DNA of 34,997 nucleotides from Verrucomicrobiia bacterium (GCA_025451535.1 JANWKE010000014.1:1-34997); one strand, 5' to 3'. Counted from the first letter of the stretch, positions 15,213 through 25,502 are shown. Notes: generated by a model not told the origin, from the letters alone. Translations and numbers: made by a program.

Positions 15213-17366
15213 TCAATACTTTTGTTTGATGCCGATTTTATTCGGGTCGTCCGCGGTGCTGCTTTGAGGTGTGGTTTCCGGTTCGTCTTCGTTGCGTGAA
15301 TAGTAGTAATAATAGCCTTCGTCCTGTGACATGGTGATGTTGTTAAGAACAATACCCACCAGATCGCCGCCGGCCTTTTCAATCAATTGTTTGGCACGAA
15401 TGTTCATGGGTTGCGGGTACCGGCGATATTGGATGACCTGAATGGCCAGGTCCACTTCGCTGGCGAGCACGGCGGCATCACTGACGCCCAGGATGGGCGG
15501 CGAGTCGAAAAATACAAAATCGTAGCGCTGTTTTAATTCTGCGATCAGGCCCTTCATCTGCGGTGAATTGAGAATGCTCATGGAACTGCTCGGCAGTTTG
15601 CCGCTGGCCATGAAATCGAGCATCGGGACCGGCGTGGTTTGAATGACTTCTTCCAGTGAATTTTGTTTCAACAGATAATTGGTCAAACCAACATTATTGC
15701 TGACGCGAAGTATTTTGTGGAGGGTCGGGCGCCGGAGGTCTGAGTCCACGATCACGACCCGCTGGCCCGCCTGGGCAAAGACGGTGGCCAGATTCAGGGC
15801 GGTGGTGGATTTGCCTTCACCCATGCCCGCGCTGATGATGACGATGCTGTTAAGCTTGTCGTCCTTCCGGGAGAACAAAAAATGAGTTCGCAAGACGCGG
15901 TAAGCCTCGGCATGCTGGCTGTCCGGCCCTTCCTCCAGCAAATAACCGACGTTCTGGGGAATGACCCCAAGCACCGGCGCTTGAAATGCGCGTTCCACCT
16001 CGTCAATGGTCTTAACGCTGGTGTCCAGGTATTCAATGAAGAAGGCCAGACCAATGCCGACAATCAGTCCCACCACCACCCCCAGAACAATGTTCAAAGT
16101 TTTGTTCGGGCGTACGGGGTCTTTACCCGGTTCGGCCCGGCGAACAATTTCCACCATGCCGGTCTTGGGAATCTGGATGTCAATTTTTTCGGCTTCGATC
16201 TTGGTGGCCAGTATCCTGTGAAAATCCTGCATGGTTTCCAGTTTGCGTTTTGCCTCCCAATAAGGCTGGGTTCTCCCGGCGTCGTCCAGGTCTTTCTGTT
16301 TTGCCTCCTTCACCGAATCCGTCAACGCATCCAAAGAAGCCTTCTGCGAGTGCATCTCGCTGGTCAGGCCCGACATAATGCCGCTGACCCGGTCATTGAT
16401 TTCATTGTTCAACTCATCGATCATGGATTGAACACGGGTGACATCCGGATTTGCCAGCCCGTAATCGTTCTTCAAGCTGACAAAACTCTGTTTGGCGGTG
16501 TTCAGTTTGACCAGCAAATCAGACAGCGTCGGGTCCTGGACCACGGTGGGCAGAACTTCTCTTAATTTTTCCGGGCCCAGCGGTTGCAGTTCCGTCACCT
16601 CTTTTTCCAACTGCACGTATTTCGTCTCACCCTCAATCATCTGGTTGTTGTAAACCCGCAATTCCTCTGCGGTCAGGGTGGGGGATGGAGCGGTGGAGTT
16701 AGGATCGTAATCATTGACATGCAGATCACTGCGCAACGAATCCACTTTTTGCTGGGCGGCATCGATTTTCGTTTCGTCTTCCTCATACTGATCCTGCAAG
16801 GCCTTGATACCACGTTGCGTCTGTTCCGTGCGCAGGCTGAGCCGGTAATCGCGATAGGCCTCCACAATGGCGTTGGCAATGTTCGCCGCCACGGTTTTGT
16901 CCTCATCATAAACTGTAATTTCGATTAATTTGGTGTTGCGGACCGGGTCAAGCGCCAGCCGCCGCTTGAGCATGGTCATCGTCATTTGAGTCTGCATCGG
17001 CACGCCGCCATTGTACCTTTTTCCCCATTCGACATTTAAATCCAGCTTGGCGATAACCTTGTTGAGTACCACCTGATCCTGAATGATTTCAAACGCGGTC
17101 TGGATGAAGTAAGGATCGTAAGGGGCCCAGGTGGCATCACCGGGTCCCGCAGAGACCCCTTGAATATCAGCAATGGTGTCCGGTTCAATCTTGATTCGGG
17201 CGGTACTGGAATAGGATTCGGGCAAAATGAACGTCACCACCGTGGCAATGGTAAACGTGATCAAAAAGACGGTGATGATAATGGCCTTACGTATGCGCAA
17301 AATGCGTAAATAGTCCAAAAAATGCAGTTTGGCGTCCTGCATCGAGTCGGGTTTAAATGAATCCAT
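15213..17366 (-). CDS. Wzc-like polysaccharide copolymerase and tyrosine autokinase
   Basis: This 717-residue inner membrane protein joins a Wzz chain-length domain to a BY-kinase. The N-terminus (FLDYLRILRIRKA) leads to a first helix (IIITVFLITFTIATVVTFIL). A long periplasmic coiled-coil region spans about residues 150-430, and a second helix (LNIVLGVVVGLIVGIGLAFF) precedes the kinase. Kinase motifs are Walker A SAGMGEGKSTT, Walker A' VVIVDSDLRRP and Walker B FVFFDSPPILG. The C-terminus has a five-Tyr cluster (DEGYYYYYSRNE), the usual autophosphorylation tail. Such proteins control polymer length and export by cycles of phosphorylation. The gene follows the beta-barrel gene by 80 bases and precedes the OPX gene. 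No polymerase, flippase or glycosyltransferase is in the window. Confidence 0.93.
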   Translation of the reverse strand: MDSFKPDSMQDAKLHFLDYLRILRIRKAIIITVFLITFTIATVVTFILPESYSSTARIKIEPDTIADIQGVSAGPGDATWAPYDPYFIQTAFEIIQDQVVLNKVIAKLDLNVEWGKRYNGGVPMQTQMTMTMLKRRLALDPVRNTKLIEITVYDEDKTVAANIANAIVEAYRDYRLSLRTEQTQRGIKALQDQYEEDETKIDAAQQKVDSLRSDLHVNDYDPNSTAPSPTLTAEELRVYNNQMIEGETKYVQLEKEVTELQPLGPEKLREVLPTVVQDPTLSDLLVKLNTAKQSFVSLKNDYGLANPDVTRVQSMIDELNNEINDRVSGIMSGLTSEMHSQKASLDALTDSVKEAKQKDLDDAGRTQPYWEAKRKLETMQDFHRILATKIEAEKIDIQIPKTGMVEIVRRAEPGKDPVRPNKTLNIVLGVVVGLIVGIGLAFFIEYLDTSVKTIDEVERAFQAPVLGVIPQNVGYLLEEGPDSQHAEAYRVLRTHFLFSRKDDKLNSIVIISAGMGEGKSTTALNLATVFAQAGQRVVIVDSDLRRPTLHKILRVSNNVGLTNYLLKQNSLEEVIQTTPVPMLDFMASGKLPSSSMSILNSPQMKGLIAELKQRYDFVFFDSPPILGVSDAAVLASEVDLAIQVIQYRRYPQPMNIRAKQLIEKAGGDLVGIVLNNITMSQDEGYYYYYSRNEDEPETTPQSSTADDPNKIGIKQKY

Positions 17367-17446
17367 AAATCAAAAAAAATAGGAGCTAGAGTAAAGACTC
17401 CCGCTCCCCTGCTAACGTTCAAAACATCTCACGCAATGCTTTCGGC

Positions 17447-18730
17447 TCAATAAGTGCCGGTAACGCCCAGGTAAACACGATTCCGTTCATAACCTGGCGA
17501 AAACGGCCCGGCCGAGGAGACATCGTCGTAATTATAACCAATTTCAGCCGAAACATGCTGGTTGAAGATGTAAGCCAGGTTGATTCCCGCCTGATACCAG
17601 GTTTGCGACTGACCGTTAATGGCGCCACCGTTGAAAGTCGAGTATTGGATCTGGCCCGTAAGGCTGCCAATCAATCGCGGCGTAAACTGGTGGTTTAGGG
17701 CGGCATAAACCACCGAGCTTTCCTCGTCCTCAGTGAGTTTACCACTCGCACTCGGAGCAACAACATCCGTCGCATTCCGCGACTGGGTAAAACCTAATTG
17801 CACGTAACTGCCCGGCAAATAGGTGTAGGTTCCCGATAGTTTCGCATACGGAGAGAGTTGACTGGTCGATGGAGTTCCAGGTGCAGGGTTGTAATAGTCT
17901 GCATATTGAATGCCCGCCTGTCCCGCAAGGGTCAGGTTATCCAGTGGATTATATTGTGCGCCGAGATATCCGTACTGCGACCGATTGTCACGGTTAGCAC
18001 TCACTTGCGGTACTATTGGGCCAGGCGCAATTGGCTCATTCCCAGTGTAATTAATTTGCCCATATTGGTAACCAACAAACGCCAGCAAAGTTGGCTGCAA
18101 TCGCCAGTTCACATTCAACGCGATAACATGCTCAAGCCGGTTTAGCAGGCCGGCAAGACTGGGCGTGATGAAATTCCCCCCGCTATTCTGGTAGTCGTAA
18201 AAATTGTTTTGGTAACTGAGTTCCGTGCCCAGGAGCCGGGTCCATTGCGTGTCCAGAGAAATGGCTCCGGTATTGTGAATGTTGTTCCCCTCCGTACGCT
18301 GTAAGGTACCACCATTAATCAACTGCGGTTCCTGACCTACTGCCAGCGTGTCCTGCACTTTCGTCGACCAGCGTTCGGTAAACGCATGATCCACCCACAA
18401 ATCGAGTTGATGCGTTTGGTCAATCGGTCTCCCGTTAATTTGTTCCCGATCCTGGTAGTAATATAAACCGTAGGTGTATTTCAGACCCAATTCCGTCTGT
18501 TGCAACGGCACGTTCAAACTGACGGAAGGGCTGACTTCGAATCCGAAACTGTCGCGTTTGGCCGGCCCCGCTGGCGCGGTATTGTAGTTGTCATCATAAA
18601 AACCGCGCAAGGTGCCCGACACACTCCACAGCTTGGCGGTTTCCATTGAGTTTAAATCCGGCGCGTAAGCAGCTTGAAGGCTGGTCGTCCCGGCCAGGGC
18701 CAGACCCGCACAGACAAAGAATTTTCTCAT
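17447..18730 (-). CDS. Outer membrane beta-barrel protein of the polysaccharide locus
   Basis: This 427-residue protein has a signal peptide (CAGLALAGTTSLQAAYA) and many alternating aromatic and polar strands, such as GLKYTYGLYYYQDRE, TLLAFVGYQYGQINY, QYGYLGAQYNPLDNLTLAGQ and AEIGYNYDD. It ends in VYLGVTGTY, with a terminal aromatic residue as expected for BAM-assembled barrels. It resembles the outer membrane beta-barrel proteins found in exopolysaccharide loci (OMP_b-brl/EpsL-like). Being first in the operon before the Wzc-like and OPX genes suggests it gives the polymer its way through the outer membrane. The substrate cannot be read from the sequence. Confidence 0.82.
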   Translation of the reverse strand: MRKFFVCAGLALAGTTSLQAAYAPDLNSMETAKLWSVSGTLRGFYDDNYNTAPAGPAKRDSFGFEVSPSVSLNVPLQQTELGLKYTYGLYYYQDREQINGRPIDQTHQLDLWVDHAFTERWSTKVQDTLAVGQEPQLINGGTLQRTEGNNIHNTGAISLDTQWTRLLGTELSYQNNFYDYQNSGGNFITPSLAGLLNRLEHVIALNVNWRLQPTLLAFVGYQYGQINYTGNEPIAPGPIVPQVSANRDNRSQYGYLGAQYNPLDNLTLAGQAGIQYADYYNPAPGTPSTSQLSPYAKLSGTYTYLPGSYVQLGFTQSRNATDVVAPSASGKLTEDEESSVVYAALNHQFTPRLIGSLTGQIQYSTFNGGAINGQSQTWYQAGINLAYIFNQHVSAEIGYNYDDVSSAGPFSPGYERNRVYLGVTGTY

Positions 18731-18828
18731 AGGGCTATGTTCAATACCGCCACACTACTTGACATCTTTTTGATGTGCAAGGATACAAACAACTAACGAC
18801 AATTTCACGACCAATTTGACTACTATTC

Positions 18829-18857
18829 AAATATCAATAAAACAGGAATCCTGTCAA
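18829..18857 (-). promoter_or_regulatory. Candidate promoter of the polysaccharide export operon
   Basis: Read on the minus strand, TTGACA (18857-18852) is followed 17 bases later by ATATTT, in an AT-rich stretch about 100 bases upstream of the barrel gene start. The region 18731-18931 is clearly AT-richer than its surroundings and holds no gene. The -35 is perfect and the -10 is weak. Confidence 0.4.
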
Positions 18858-18931
18858 ACATCATTTTTTGCTTTTTTCTGTGACAATTTCGTCCATTAAA
18901 GTCTCACAATTCCGTTGGAATGCATTGGTTT

Positions 18932-20686
18932 TCAGGCGCCTTTCCGGCGCTTAAATTTCAGTTTTTCCAACAAGACTTTGAGGGGAGATGTGTTGATCAC
19001 ATCCTGCCTCTCCAACCAGCCTTTGGCCGCAATTCCAGTGCCAAATCGGAGGAACCCACTGTGTTCGTTTCGGTGCGCGTCCGGGTTGATGACACATTTA
19101 ACTCCCTTATTCTTTGCGTAAGGCCAAAGCCGCCAGTCCAAATCGAGCCGATGCGGACTGCAATTCAACTCAATCCAGGTGCCTGTCTCAGCGCAAGCAT
19201 CGATCACAGCCTGAAGGTTGACAGGATAAGGCTCGCGCTCAAGCAATAACCTGCCGGTGGGATGGGCAATCATGTGGACGAAAGGGTTTTGCGCCGCGCG
19301 AATCAGCCGTTTCGTGTTTTCGGCTTCGTTATTGGCCGGCACATGCAAACTCGCAACGACCACTTCCAACTTTGCCAACAGCTCATCATCAAAATCCAAC
19401 CGGTCGCGTAAAATGTCCACCTCGCAACCGGTCAGGAGCCGGAATTCACCACCCCGTTCAGCGCGTTGGTCGTTGATCTTTCCGATTTCTTTTATCTGTT
19501 GGCGGACACGTTTCGCATCAAGACCATTGGCCTGGTATGATGATTTTGAATGGTCGGTGATCGCCCAGTATTCCAATCCCAGTCCTTCCATATATTCGGC
19601 AATTTCCTCGAGGCGATTGTGTCCATCGCTCCAGATCGAATGGTTGTGCAGTGAGCCTTTCAAGTCCGTCCATTCGACGAGTCTGGGCAAATTGTCCTTC
19701 TCGGCGGCGTCGAATTCGCCATGATCCTCGCGCAACTCCGGCGGCACAAACGGCAGGTTCAGCCTGGCAAAAATTTCCGCTTCGTCCCGGCACGGCACAA
19801 GCAATTTGGGGTCGCGCGTTTCGGTTTTGGATTTGAACAGGCCGTATTCATTCAAGCGCAGGCCGCGCTGAATCGCGCGCTGGCGCATCACGATATTGTG
19901 TTCCTTGCTGCCGGTGAAGTAAGCGAGGGCAAACGGGAATTCCCGGTCGCTGACCACCCGCAGGTCGCATTGTATTCCCCCTTTGACAATGACGCTCGCT
20001 TTCGTTTCGCCTTGGGCGGTGATTTTGATGACATCCGGCTGCGCCACAAAAAAATCAATCACGTCTTCCGGTTTTTTGGATGAGGCCAGCAAATCAATAT
20101 CGCCGATGACCTCCTTGAACCGGCGCAGGCTGCCGGCCGCGCTGCACCGGATGACTTCCGGATGCCCACGCAGAACCTCCAGGAGCGGTTCGGCCACCCA
20201 CAAGGTGTCGCTCAACAGGTGTTTTGAGGCGTAGGTGCGGCGGCGCTCAATGCCTTCAAGCAAATTCGCCTGCGTCTTTTCACCGAAGCCGTCGAGTTGC
20301 GCCACCTTGCCCGCCCGGCACGCCGCTTCCAATTTCTCCACCGAATCCACCTTGAGTTTTTGGTTCAGGGCCTGGATTTTTTTAGGGCCAAGTCCCGGGA
20401 TTTCCAGCATCTCGATCAGCCCCGACGGTATCGAGGCTTTCAGCTCGTCGTAGTATGCGAGCTTGCCGGTTTCCACCAGCTCGGTGATTTTTTGTTCGAG
20501 CGCCTCGCCGATGCCCTTGATTTTACCCAGTCGTTTTTCCGCAACGATCTTTGCCAGCGGTTCGCTCAAACTTTCAACGGTGCGGGCAGCGTTCTGGTAG
20601 GCGCGCGTCTTGAACGGATTTTCCCCCTTCAATTCCAACAGGGTTCCGATTTCGAGCAGAATTTCCGCAACCTGATCTTTGTCCAT
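18932..20686 (-). CDS. polX: DNA polymerase/3'-5' exonuclease PolX
   Basis: This 584-residue protein joins a family X DNA polymerase to a PHP domain and is thought to act in base excision or gap-filling repair. The N-terminal helix-hairpin-helix region shows GENPFKTRAYQNAARTVES, then GIGEALEQKI and IPGLGPKKIQALNQ. The polymerase palm shows AAGSLRRFKEVIGDIDLL (two catalytic Asp) and CDLRVV (third Asp), and TGSKEHNIVMRQRA. The PHP domain (about residues 335-570) shows LHNHSIWSDG, ITDHSKS, LTGCEVDIL, IAHPTGR and NPDAHRNEH, all metal ligands. The ATG at 20686 gives the normal MDKDQVAEIL start; the extra 63 residues of open frame upstream are not part of the family. It is divergent from the kinase gene. 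Confidence 0.94.
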   Translation of the reverse strand: MDKDQVAEILLEIGTLLELKGENPFKTRAYQNAARTVESLSEPLAKIVAEKRLGKIKGIGEALEQKITELVETGKLAYYDELKASIPSGLIEMLEIPGLGPKKIQALNQKLKVDSVEKLEAACRAGKVAQLDGFGEKTQANLLEGIERRRTYASKHLLSDTLWVAEPLLEVLRGHPEVIRCSAAGSLRRFKEVIGDIDLLASSKKPEDVIDFFVAQPDVIKITAQGETKASVIVKGGIQCDLRVVSDREFPFALAYFTGSKEHNIVMRQRAIQRGLRLNEYGLFKSKTETRDPKLLVPCRDEAEIFARLNLPFVPPELREDHGEFDAAEKDNLPRLVEWTDLKGSLHNHSIWSDGHNRLEEIAEYMEGLGLEYWAITDHSKSSYQANGLDAKRVRQQIKEIGKINDQRAERGGEFRLLTGCEVDILRDRLDFDDELLAKLEVVVASLHVPANNEAENTKRLIRAAQNPFVHMIAHPTGRLLLEREPYPVNLQAVIDACAETGTWIELNCSPHRLDLDWRLWPYAKNKGVKCVINPDAHRNEHSGFLRFGTGIAAKGWLERQDVINTSPLKVLLEKLKFKRRKGA

Positions 20687-20820
20687 GGCCTGAGTATAAA
20701 TGCGGCTGAAAAGATGCAAAAGAGAAAGTGGCATGGCGTCCGCCCGGGAACAGGAAAATGGCGCGCAGCTTGCTGTATCTGATGAAATTGGCGGGTTTGG
20801 AGCGCTTTGGACGGCGGAAG

Positions 20821-22797
20821 ATGAAATTAGCGAGCGTACATTTGAATTTTTCAGAACAATACCTGCAGGCAACATTGTTCGTATCCTTGCTCAGCGTATG
20901 GGTATTGGTGGGGTTGTTTTATTATCTGAATCGTTACACCAAGCGGGAGTACTTTGCGATCTGGACCACGGCCTGGCTGTTTTATGCGCTGTGGTTGACC
21001 CTGGGGTTGACGATGCACGATGTCGTCTCCAACAACGTGATCTTCATGCTCCGGCAATGTTGTGTGGCCATTTCCGCGGTATTTCTGTTGTGGGGCAGCG
21101 CGCGCTTTTTGAGTTTGCCGGTCCGCCAGACCTTGCTGGGATTGTTCATGTTGTTTCTCCTGGCCTGGACTGTTGTCAGTCCCGAACTGCTTTCAAGCCA
21201 GTTTCAAATTCAACTACCGGTTTTCGTTTTAATTGGTCTTAGCAGCGTGTTCGCCGGTGTCTGTTTTTACCGGGTGCGCAAGCGGATGCCCTTTGTCGGA
21301 GCGGGCATGTTGTCGCTGGGTTTCCTGCTCTGGGGAATTTATCTCGGAAGTTATCCGTTTTCCCAGGAATACCAGGACCTGTACAACGCCGGTTTTCTGA
21401 TCGCGGCTGTGCTACAATTATTCATTGCCGTCAGCATGATCGTGCTGGTCATGGAGGAGGTCCGTTACAATGCCGAGCAAATACGCGCGGAAATTGCCGA
21501 GGTCCGATCCGAGAAGGATGCTTTACAGGTTAAAATCCTCACCACCGAGGAGCAATGCCGCAACCTCTATGACCAGGTGCGCCTGACCGAAGGCGTGCAA
21601 AAGGCATACGACGAACTGCGCCGCACGCAGCAGGTGGTGGTGCAACAGGAACGCCTGCGCGCCCTGGGCCAGATGGCCAGCGGCGTGGCGCATGACGTTA
21701 ACAACGCCCTGTCGCCCATTGTTGCCTATTCCGAATTGTTGCTCGCCACCCAGACAAGTTTGCCCGACGCGGCACGGCAGTATCTGCAGATCATCCATCA
21801 GTCGGGCGAAGACGTCGCGCATATCGTTGCGCGGATGCGGGAGTTCTACCGTCGCCGCTCCGACACGGAGGATCTGGCCAAAGTGGACATCAACCGGATT
21901 ATCGAGGAGGTGATAGAATTGACCCGTCCCCGCTGGCGTGACCTCTCGCAACGGCAGGCAATTTCCATACAAGTGCAGCGCGAATTGGAACCCCAGTTGC
22001 CGCAATTGCTTTGTGAGCCGGGCGATTTACGAGAGGCGTTGATCAACCTGATTTTCAATGCGGTGGATGCCCTTCCTCAAGGTGGCGTCATCACCCTGGT
22101 CACACGTTCCGTCAGCCGCCCGGTTCAGGGCAGAAACGCGTCTGCCGAGAGACAGCTTCAAATTGAAGTACGGGACAATGGCGTTGGCATGGACGAAAAA
22201 ACCCGCCAACATTGTCTGGAACCCTTTTTCTCCACCAAAGCCAAACGAGGAGGAACGGGTCTGGGCCTGGCAATGGTTTACGGAATGATGCGTCGTCACG
22301 ATGGGGACATCGAAATTGAAAGTGCGCTTGGTCAGGGGAGTTGCGTCCGGCTCAGTTTCCCCATTCGGGAAGGAACATCACAAACGACCGTTTCAACCTC
22401 CCTGTCGCGCAATGGCCAAAGCCGTTCACTGCGCATCCTTTGCATAGATGACGAATCGCAGATACAGGAGTTGCTGAAACATTGTCTGACAACTCTGGAT
22501 CATCAGGTAACGACCGCTTCCGGAGGGAAACAGGGGGTGGAAATGTTTCGCGCGGCCATACTTCAAAAGCAGCCCTACCAGATGGTGATAACGGACCTGG
22601 GGATGCCGGACATTGACGGACACCAGGTGGCCAAAACCATCAGGGCCGAATCTCCCGGCACGCCAATCGTGATGATGACCGGCTGGGGAACCATGATGAA
22701 GGATGACGGGGAGACCGCGCCGGAAGTGGATGCGGTGGTCGGCAAACCGCCGCGCATCCAGGAATTGAACAACCTGATCCTTCAACTCACAGCGTAA
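20821..22797 (+). CDS. Seven-helix hybrid sensor histidine kinase
   Basis: This protein of about 658 residues has an N-terminal membrane sensor with seven predicted helices (from [18 protein letters not shown] to [21 protein letters not shown]). A coiled coil ([18 protein letters not shown]) follows, then HisKA with the phospho-acceptor His ([17 protein letters not shown]). The HATPase domain shows [31 protein letters not shown] and [14 protein letters not shown]. The C-terminal receiver shows [20 protein letters not shown] (acceptor Asp), MMTGWG and VGKPP. GTG 20728 and ATG 20758 are possible starts, but they add a basic segment before the first helix. With seven helices the N-terminus should be outside, so ATG 20821 fits better. 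The signal is unknown and no separate response regulator lies nearby. Confidence 0.88.
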   Translation: MKLASVHLNFSEQYLQATLFVSLLSVWVLVGLFYYLNRYTKREYFAIWTTAWLFYALWLTLGLTMHDVVSNNVIFMLRQCCVAISAVFLLWGSARFLSLPVRQTLLGLFMLFLLAWTVVSPELLSSQFQIQLPVFVLIGLSSVFAGVCFYRVRKRMPFVGAGMLSLGFLLWGIYLGSYPFSQEYQDLYNAGFLIAAVLQLFIAVSMIVLVMEEVRYNAEQIRAEIAEVRSEKDALQVKILTTEEQCRNLYDQVRLTEGVQKAYDELRRTQQVVVQQERLRALGQMASGVAHDVNNALSPIVAYSELLLATQTSLPDAARQYLQIIHQSGEDVAHIVARMREFYRRRSDTEDLAKVDINRIIEEVIELTRPRWRDLSQRQAISIQVQRELEPQLPQLLCEPGDLREALINLIFNAVDALPQGGVITLVTRSVSRPVQGRNASAERQLQIEVRDNGVGMDEKTRQHCLEPFFSTKAKRGGTGLGLAMVYGMMRRHDGDIEIESALGQGSCVRLSFPIREGTSQTTVSTSLSRNGQSRSLRILCIDDESQIQELLKHCLTTLDHQVTTASGGKQGVEMFRAAILQKQPYQMVITDLGMPDIDGHQVAKTIRAESPGTPIVMMTGWGTMMKDDGETAPEVDAVVGKPPRIQELNNLILQLTA

Positions 22798-22923
22798 AGT
22801 AAAGCCGATGCCCCTGCGTTTTTTCCGGGGCAACGATTGTCTTCGTATCGGTGCCGTTCGCTTGTTATCCAGCGCGCTATTGTTTTCAGTGCCGTTTTTT
22901 TCAATTCCGGTAAACTCAAACAC

Positions 22924-23730
22924 GTGCCGAGAATCACGCATTGTTCGGTGGCGCTCACCATCGCCGGTTCAGATAGCGGCGGTGGCGCCGGTATCCAGGC
23001 GGATTTGAAAACCTTCGCCGCGCTCGGCGTTCACGGTACCAGCGCGATTGCCTGTTTGACGGCGCAAAATCCGAAACATGTTCTCGCTGTCTCAGCCGTT
23101 TCACCACGGATTTTGCGGCAACAAATCGAAGCCGTATTTGAAGCATTGCCGCCCGCCGCGGTGAAGACCGGAATGTTGTTCTCGGCGGAGAACATCCGCG
23201 TCGTCGCCGGATTTTTCGGCGGGCGGACGGCCCGCCCGCGAACCCCGCTGGTGGTCGACCCGGTGATAATGGCCACCAGCGGGGCGCCATTGTTGGAACC
23301 CAAAGCGATGAAGATTTTGATGGAAAAGCTCCTGCCGCTGGCGACGCTCGTCACACCCAATTTGCACGAAGCCGAAATGCTGACCGGACGCAAACTGGTC
23401 TCGGTGAAAGACCTGCGCGCCGCGGCCCGCCAGATGCATGCGCGCTTCGGCTGCGCAGCACTCGTTAAAGGCGGCCATTTGCCGGCGGGACGCGAAGCCG
23501 TGGACATCTTTTTCGATGGTCGGACGGAATGGCTTTTAAGCGCGCCGTTCATCAAGGGCGTTCGCACCCACGGCACGGGCTGCACTTGCTCGGCCGCTAT
23601 CGCCGGGTATCTGGCGCGCGGGTTCAATCTGCCCCAGGCCGTGAAGCGCGCGAAACAATTCGTCACGCAGGCCATCGCCGGCAGCTATCGCATCGGAAAA
23701 TATTCCGCGCTGAATCAACGGCCTGGCTGA
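22924..23730 (+). CDS. thiD: Hydroxymethylpyrimidine/phosphomethylpyrimidine kinase
   Basis: This 268-residue cytoplasmic kinase phosphorylates HMP and HMP-P in thiamine biosynthesis. Family motifs are clear: [76 protein letters not shown] and [17 protein letters not shown] (anion hole and catalytic Asp-equivalent Cys region). The GTG at 22924 gives a normal-length protein; the 29 residues of open frame before it have no family match. The last 16 bases overlap the convergent glycosidase gene. No TPP riboswitch was seen in the 126-base leader and no other thiamine genes are nearby. Confidence 0.93.
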   Translation: MPRITHCSVALTIAGSDSGGGAGIQADLKTFAALGVHGTSAIACLTAQNPKHVLAVSAVSPRILRQQIEAVFEALPPAAVKTGMLFSAENIRVVAGFFGGRTARPRTPLVVDPVIMATSGAPLLEPKAMKILMEKLLPLATLVTPNLHEAEMLTGRKLVSVKDLRAAARQMHARFGCAALVKGGHLPAGREAVDIFFDGRTEWLLSAPFIKGVRTHGTGCTCSAAIAGYLARGFNLPQAVKRAKQFVTQAIAGSYRIGKYSALNQRPG

Positions 23731-25415
23731 GGCGAACTCCACTCGATCACCAGCAAGGACACTGCTTCGCGCGGCAAATCGAATTTCAAAACCGTCCGGC
23801 CATTTTTGACATGGATTTTTCCGGGCGGCTCCAGTTCCGCAAGCTGCCCGGCCCTTTCCAGTTGCACAAATTGTTCCGCCGTCGGTTGCAGGGGTGAACC
23901 CATCCGTTGCCACACCGTGAAGGCGTTGCTGTGGTCGTTATCAATGCGGAAATGCCGGATCTGAGCGGTTTTGATTTTGACCGGCAAACCATCCAGCGCG
24001 AGTTTCACCGCCGCCGCCGGGCCAGTCATGTCATCGTCGTGATAATGCCAGACCAATACGCACAGCCGGTTGGAATCCCGACCGGCGAGCGCCGAAACGT
24101 CCGGCTGGGAGCGGACGCCGCTTTTCAAAATCGAGTCGAGCGAGACGGAGTGATCACATTCCGTTGCCAGTTGTTGGCCGCCCATTTTGCTGAACATCCG
24201 GAAGGCGTTGAGCACGGGCAAATCAATGCCGTCGCTCGCCAGGGTGCGAAAACCGGCAAACGGCGGCTGGTCTTCAAATTCAAACGCCCACGTCAGCGCG
24301 CCTTCGAGGTTCACGCCGTATTTGTCCGCCAGTTCCAGTTCGCGCGCCAGGCATTCGGCGGTATAGCTGGCGTAAACCGGGTGGTTCCGGTAGCCGAGCT
24401 GCGGCGCCTGGCACGCGGCGCAACCGTCCGGGTCGGATTCGCCGATGACAATCGGCCTGTCCTTTAATTCGGGAAACGACGCGACGATCCGGAAGGCGGA
24501 ATTCATGTCACGCAACTGGTTCGCCACACCCATCCGCACGTGGTCATTCGTATAAACCGGCGCGCCTTTCGCGTGAAATGAAATAAAGTCAATCGGCGTG
24601 CCAATCTGGCCGGTGACAAAATTGGTTCCGTGAGCGCAATGCTCCAGAAACTCACGGAAAAATCTCGTGCCGCCGCCCGCCGAATCCGGCCCGCCGACCT
24701 TTGCCTCGGGCAGCGCCCGCTTCACGGCAGCCTCCGCACAATCGTGCAGCCGGAAAAATTCCTGCGGCGTACCTTGCCAATAGCCGATGTTCGCCTCATT
24801 CCACGTTTCCCAGTACCAGTTTGTCACTTCGGCACGTCCGTAGCGTTCCACATCATGTTTGGCCCACTGGTAAACCAGTTCCGACCATTTTGCGTAATCT
24901 TTGGGTGGATACGCCCAGCCGGTGTAAATCTCGTTGTACCGGGCTTTTGGCGTCCAGTGATGTTGATACGGCTCCGGCCTGATGGACAGCGCTTCCGGCA
25001 TGAATCCGATTTCCACATACGGCCGCACGCCGCTCGCGCGGCAGGTGTCGAAAATCCCGTCCAGAATTGTCCAGCGGTAAACCGGATTGCCTTGAGCGTC
25101 CTCGTTATAGACGCCCGTGGAACCCCACTTTAATGCCGGCGTGCCGTCGCCGGTGTTCAGCAGATTGTGCGTGCGAAAAAAGACCTGGTCCGGGGCGAGC
25201 CGGCCGAGTTCGCCCAGCAGCTTCTTCCCGTCCGGCCGGGTGGAGTAGTTCGGCTCGTACGCGCCGAAGAAACGCCAGATGGGTCTCCACCGGCCCACCG
25301 GCTTGTCTACGTGGACCTGAATGGCGACGGGAAAAGATTCATCCTTTGCTGAGGTTTTTTGAGCAGCGAGGATCAGGCCCACTGCTGCCACAACCCAAAA
25401 TGTGCGTGTGACCAT
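23715..25415 (-). CDS. Secreted GH39-like glycoside hydrolase
   Basis: This 566-residue protein has a signal peptide (VVAAVGLILAAQKTSAK) and a TIM-barrel of the clan GH-A type, closest in my reading to GH39 beta-xylosidases. The likely acid/base is Glu207 in WETWNEANIGYW and the likely nucleophile is Glu326 in PIVIGESDPDGCAA. Other family-like parts are FRTHNLLNTGDGTPALKWGS, the ILDGIFDTCRASGVRPYVEIGFMP region and HAKGAP. A C-terminal beta-sandwich follows (residues about 440-566). It would act on plant or microbial polysaccharide in the periplasm or outside. The ATG at 25415 gives the signal peptide; the longer open frame runs through the preceding gene. It follows the protease gene by 119 bases and its end overlaps thiD. 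Confidence 0.82.
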   Translation of the reverse strand: MVTRTFWVVAAVGLILAAQKTSAKDESFPVAIQVHVDKPVGRWRPIWRFFGAYEPNYSTRPDGKKLLGELGRLAPDQVFFRTHNLLNTGDGTPALKWGSTGVYNEDAQGNPVYRWTILDGIFDTCRASGVRPYVEIGFMPEALSIRPEPYQHHWTPKARYNEIYTGWAYPPKDYAKWSELVYQWAKHDVERYGRAEVTNWYWETWNEANIGYWQGTPQEFFRLHDCAEAAVKRALPEAKVGGPDSAGGGTRFFREFLEHCAHGTNFVTGQIGTPIDFISFHAKGAPVYTNDHVRMGVANQLRDMNSAFRIVASFPELKDRPIVIGESDPDGCAACQAPQLGYRNHPVYASYTAECLARELELADKYGVNLEGALTWAFEFEDQPPFAGFRTLASDGIDLPVLNAFRMFSKMGGQQLATECDHSVSLDSILKSGVRSQPDVSALAGRDSNRLCVLVWHYHDDDMTGPAAAVKLALDGLPVKIKTAQIRHFRIDNDHSNAFTVWQRMGSPLQPTAEQFVQLERAGQLAELEPPGKIHVKNGRTVLKFDLPREAVSLLVIEWSSPQPGR

Positions 25416-25502
25416 GGATTGAATAATTGATGGGCGGGATAATTGCCATTTCCTGCGCCCGTGGCAATGCACAGTTTCTCTGTGGCGTTCAGGTTGTCCC
25501 GC

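Noticed and set aside
20758-20820. Longer N-terminus of the hybrid kinase
   Set aside because: It would put many basic residues before a helix whose N-terminal side should lie outside the cytoplasm. It is kept only as an alternative start.
22798-22923. TPP riboswitch before thiD
   Set aside because: The conserved CTGAGA-type core and partner helices were not found in the leader.
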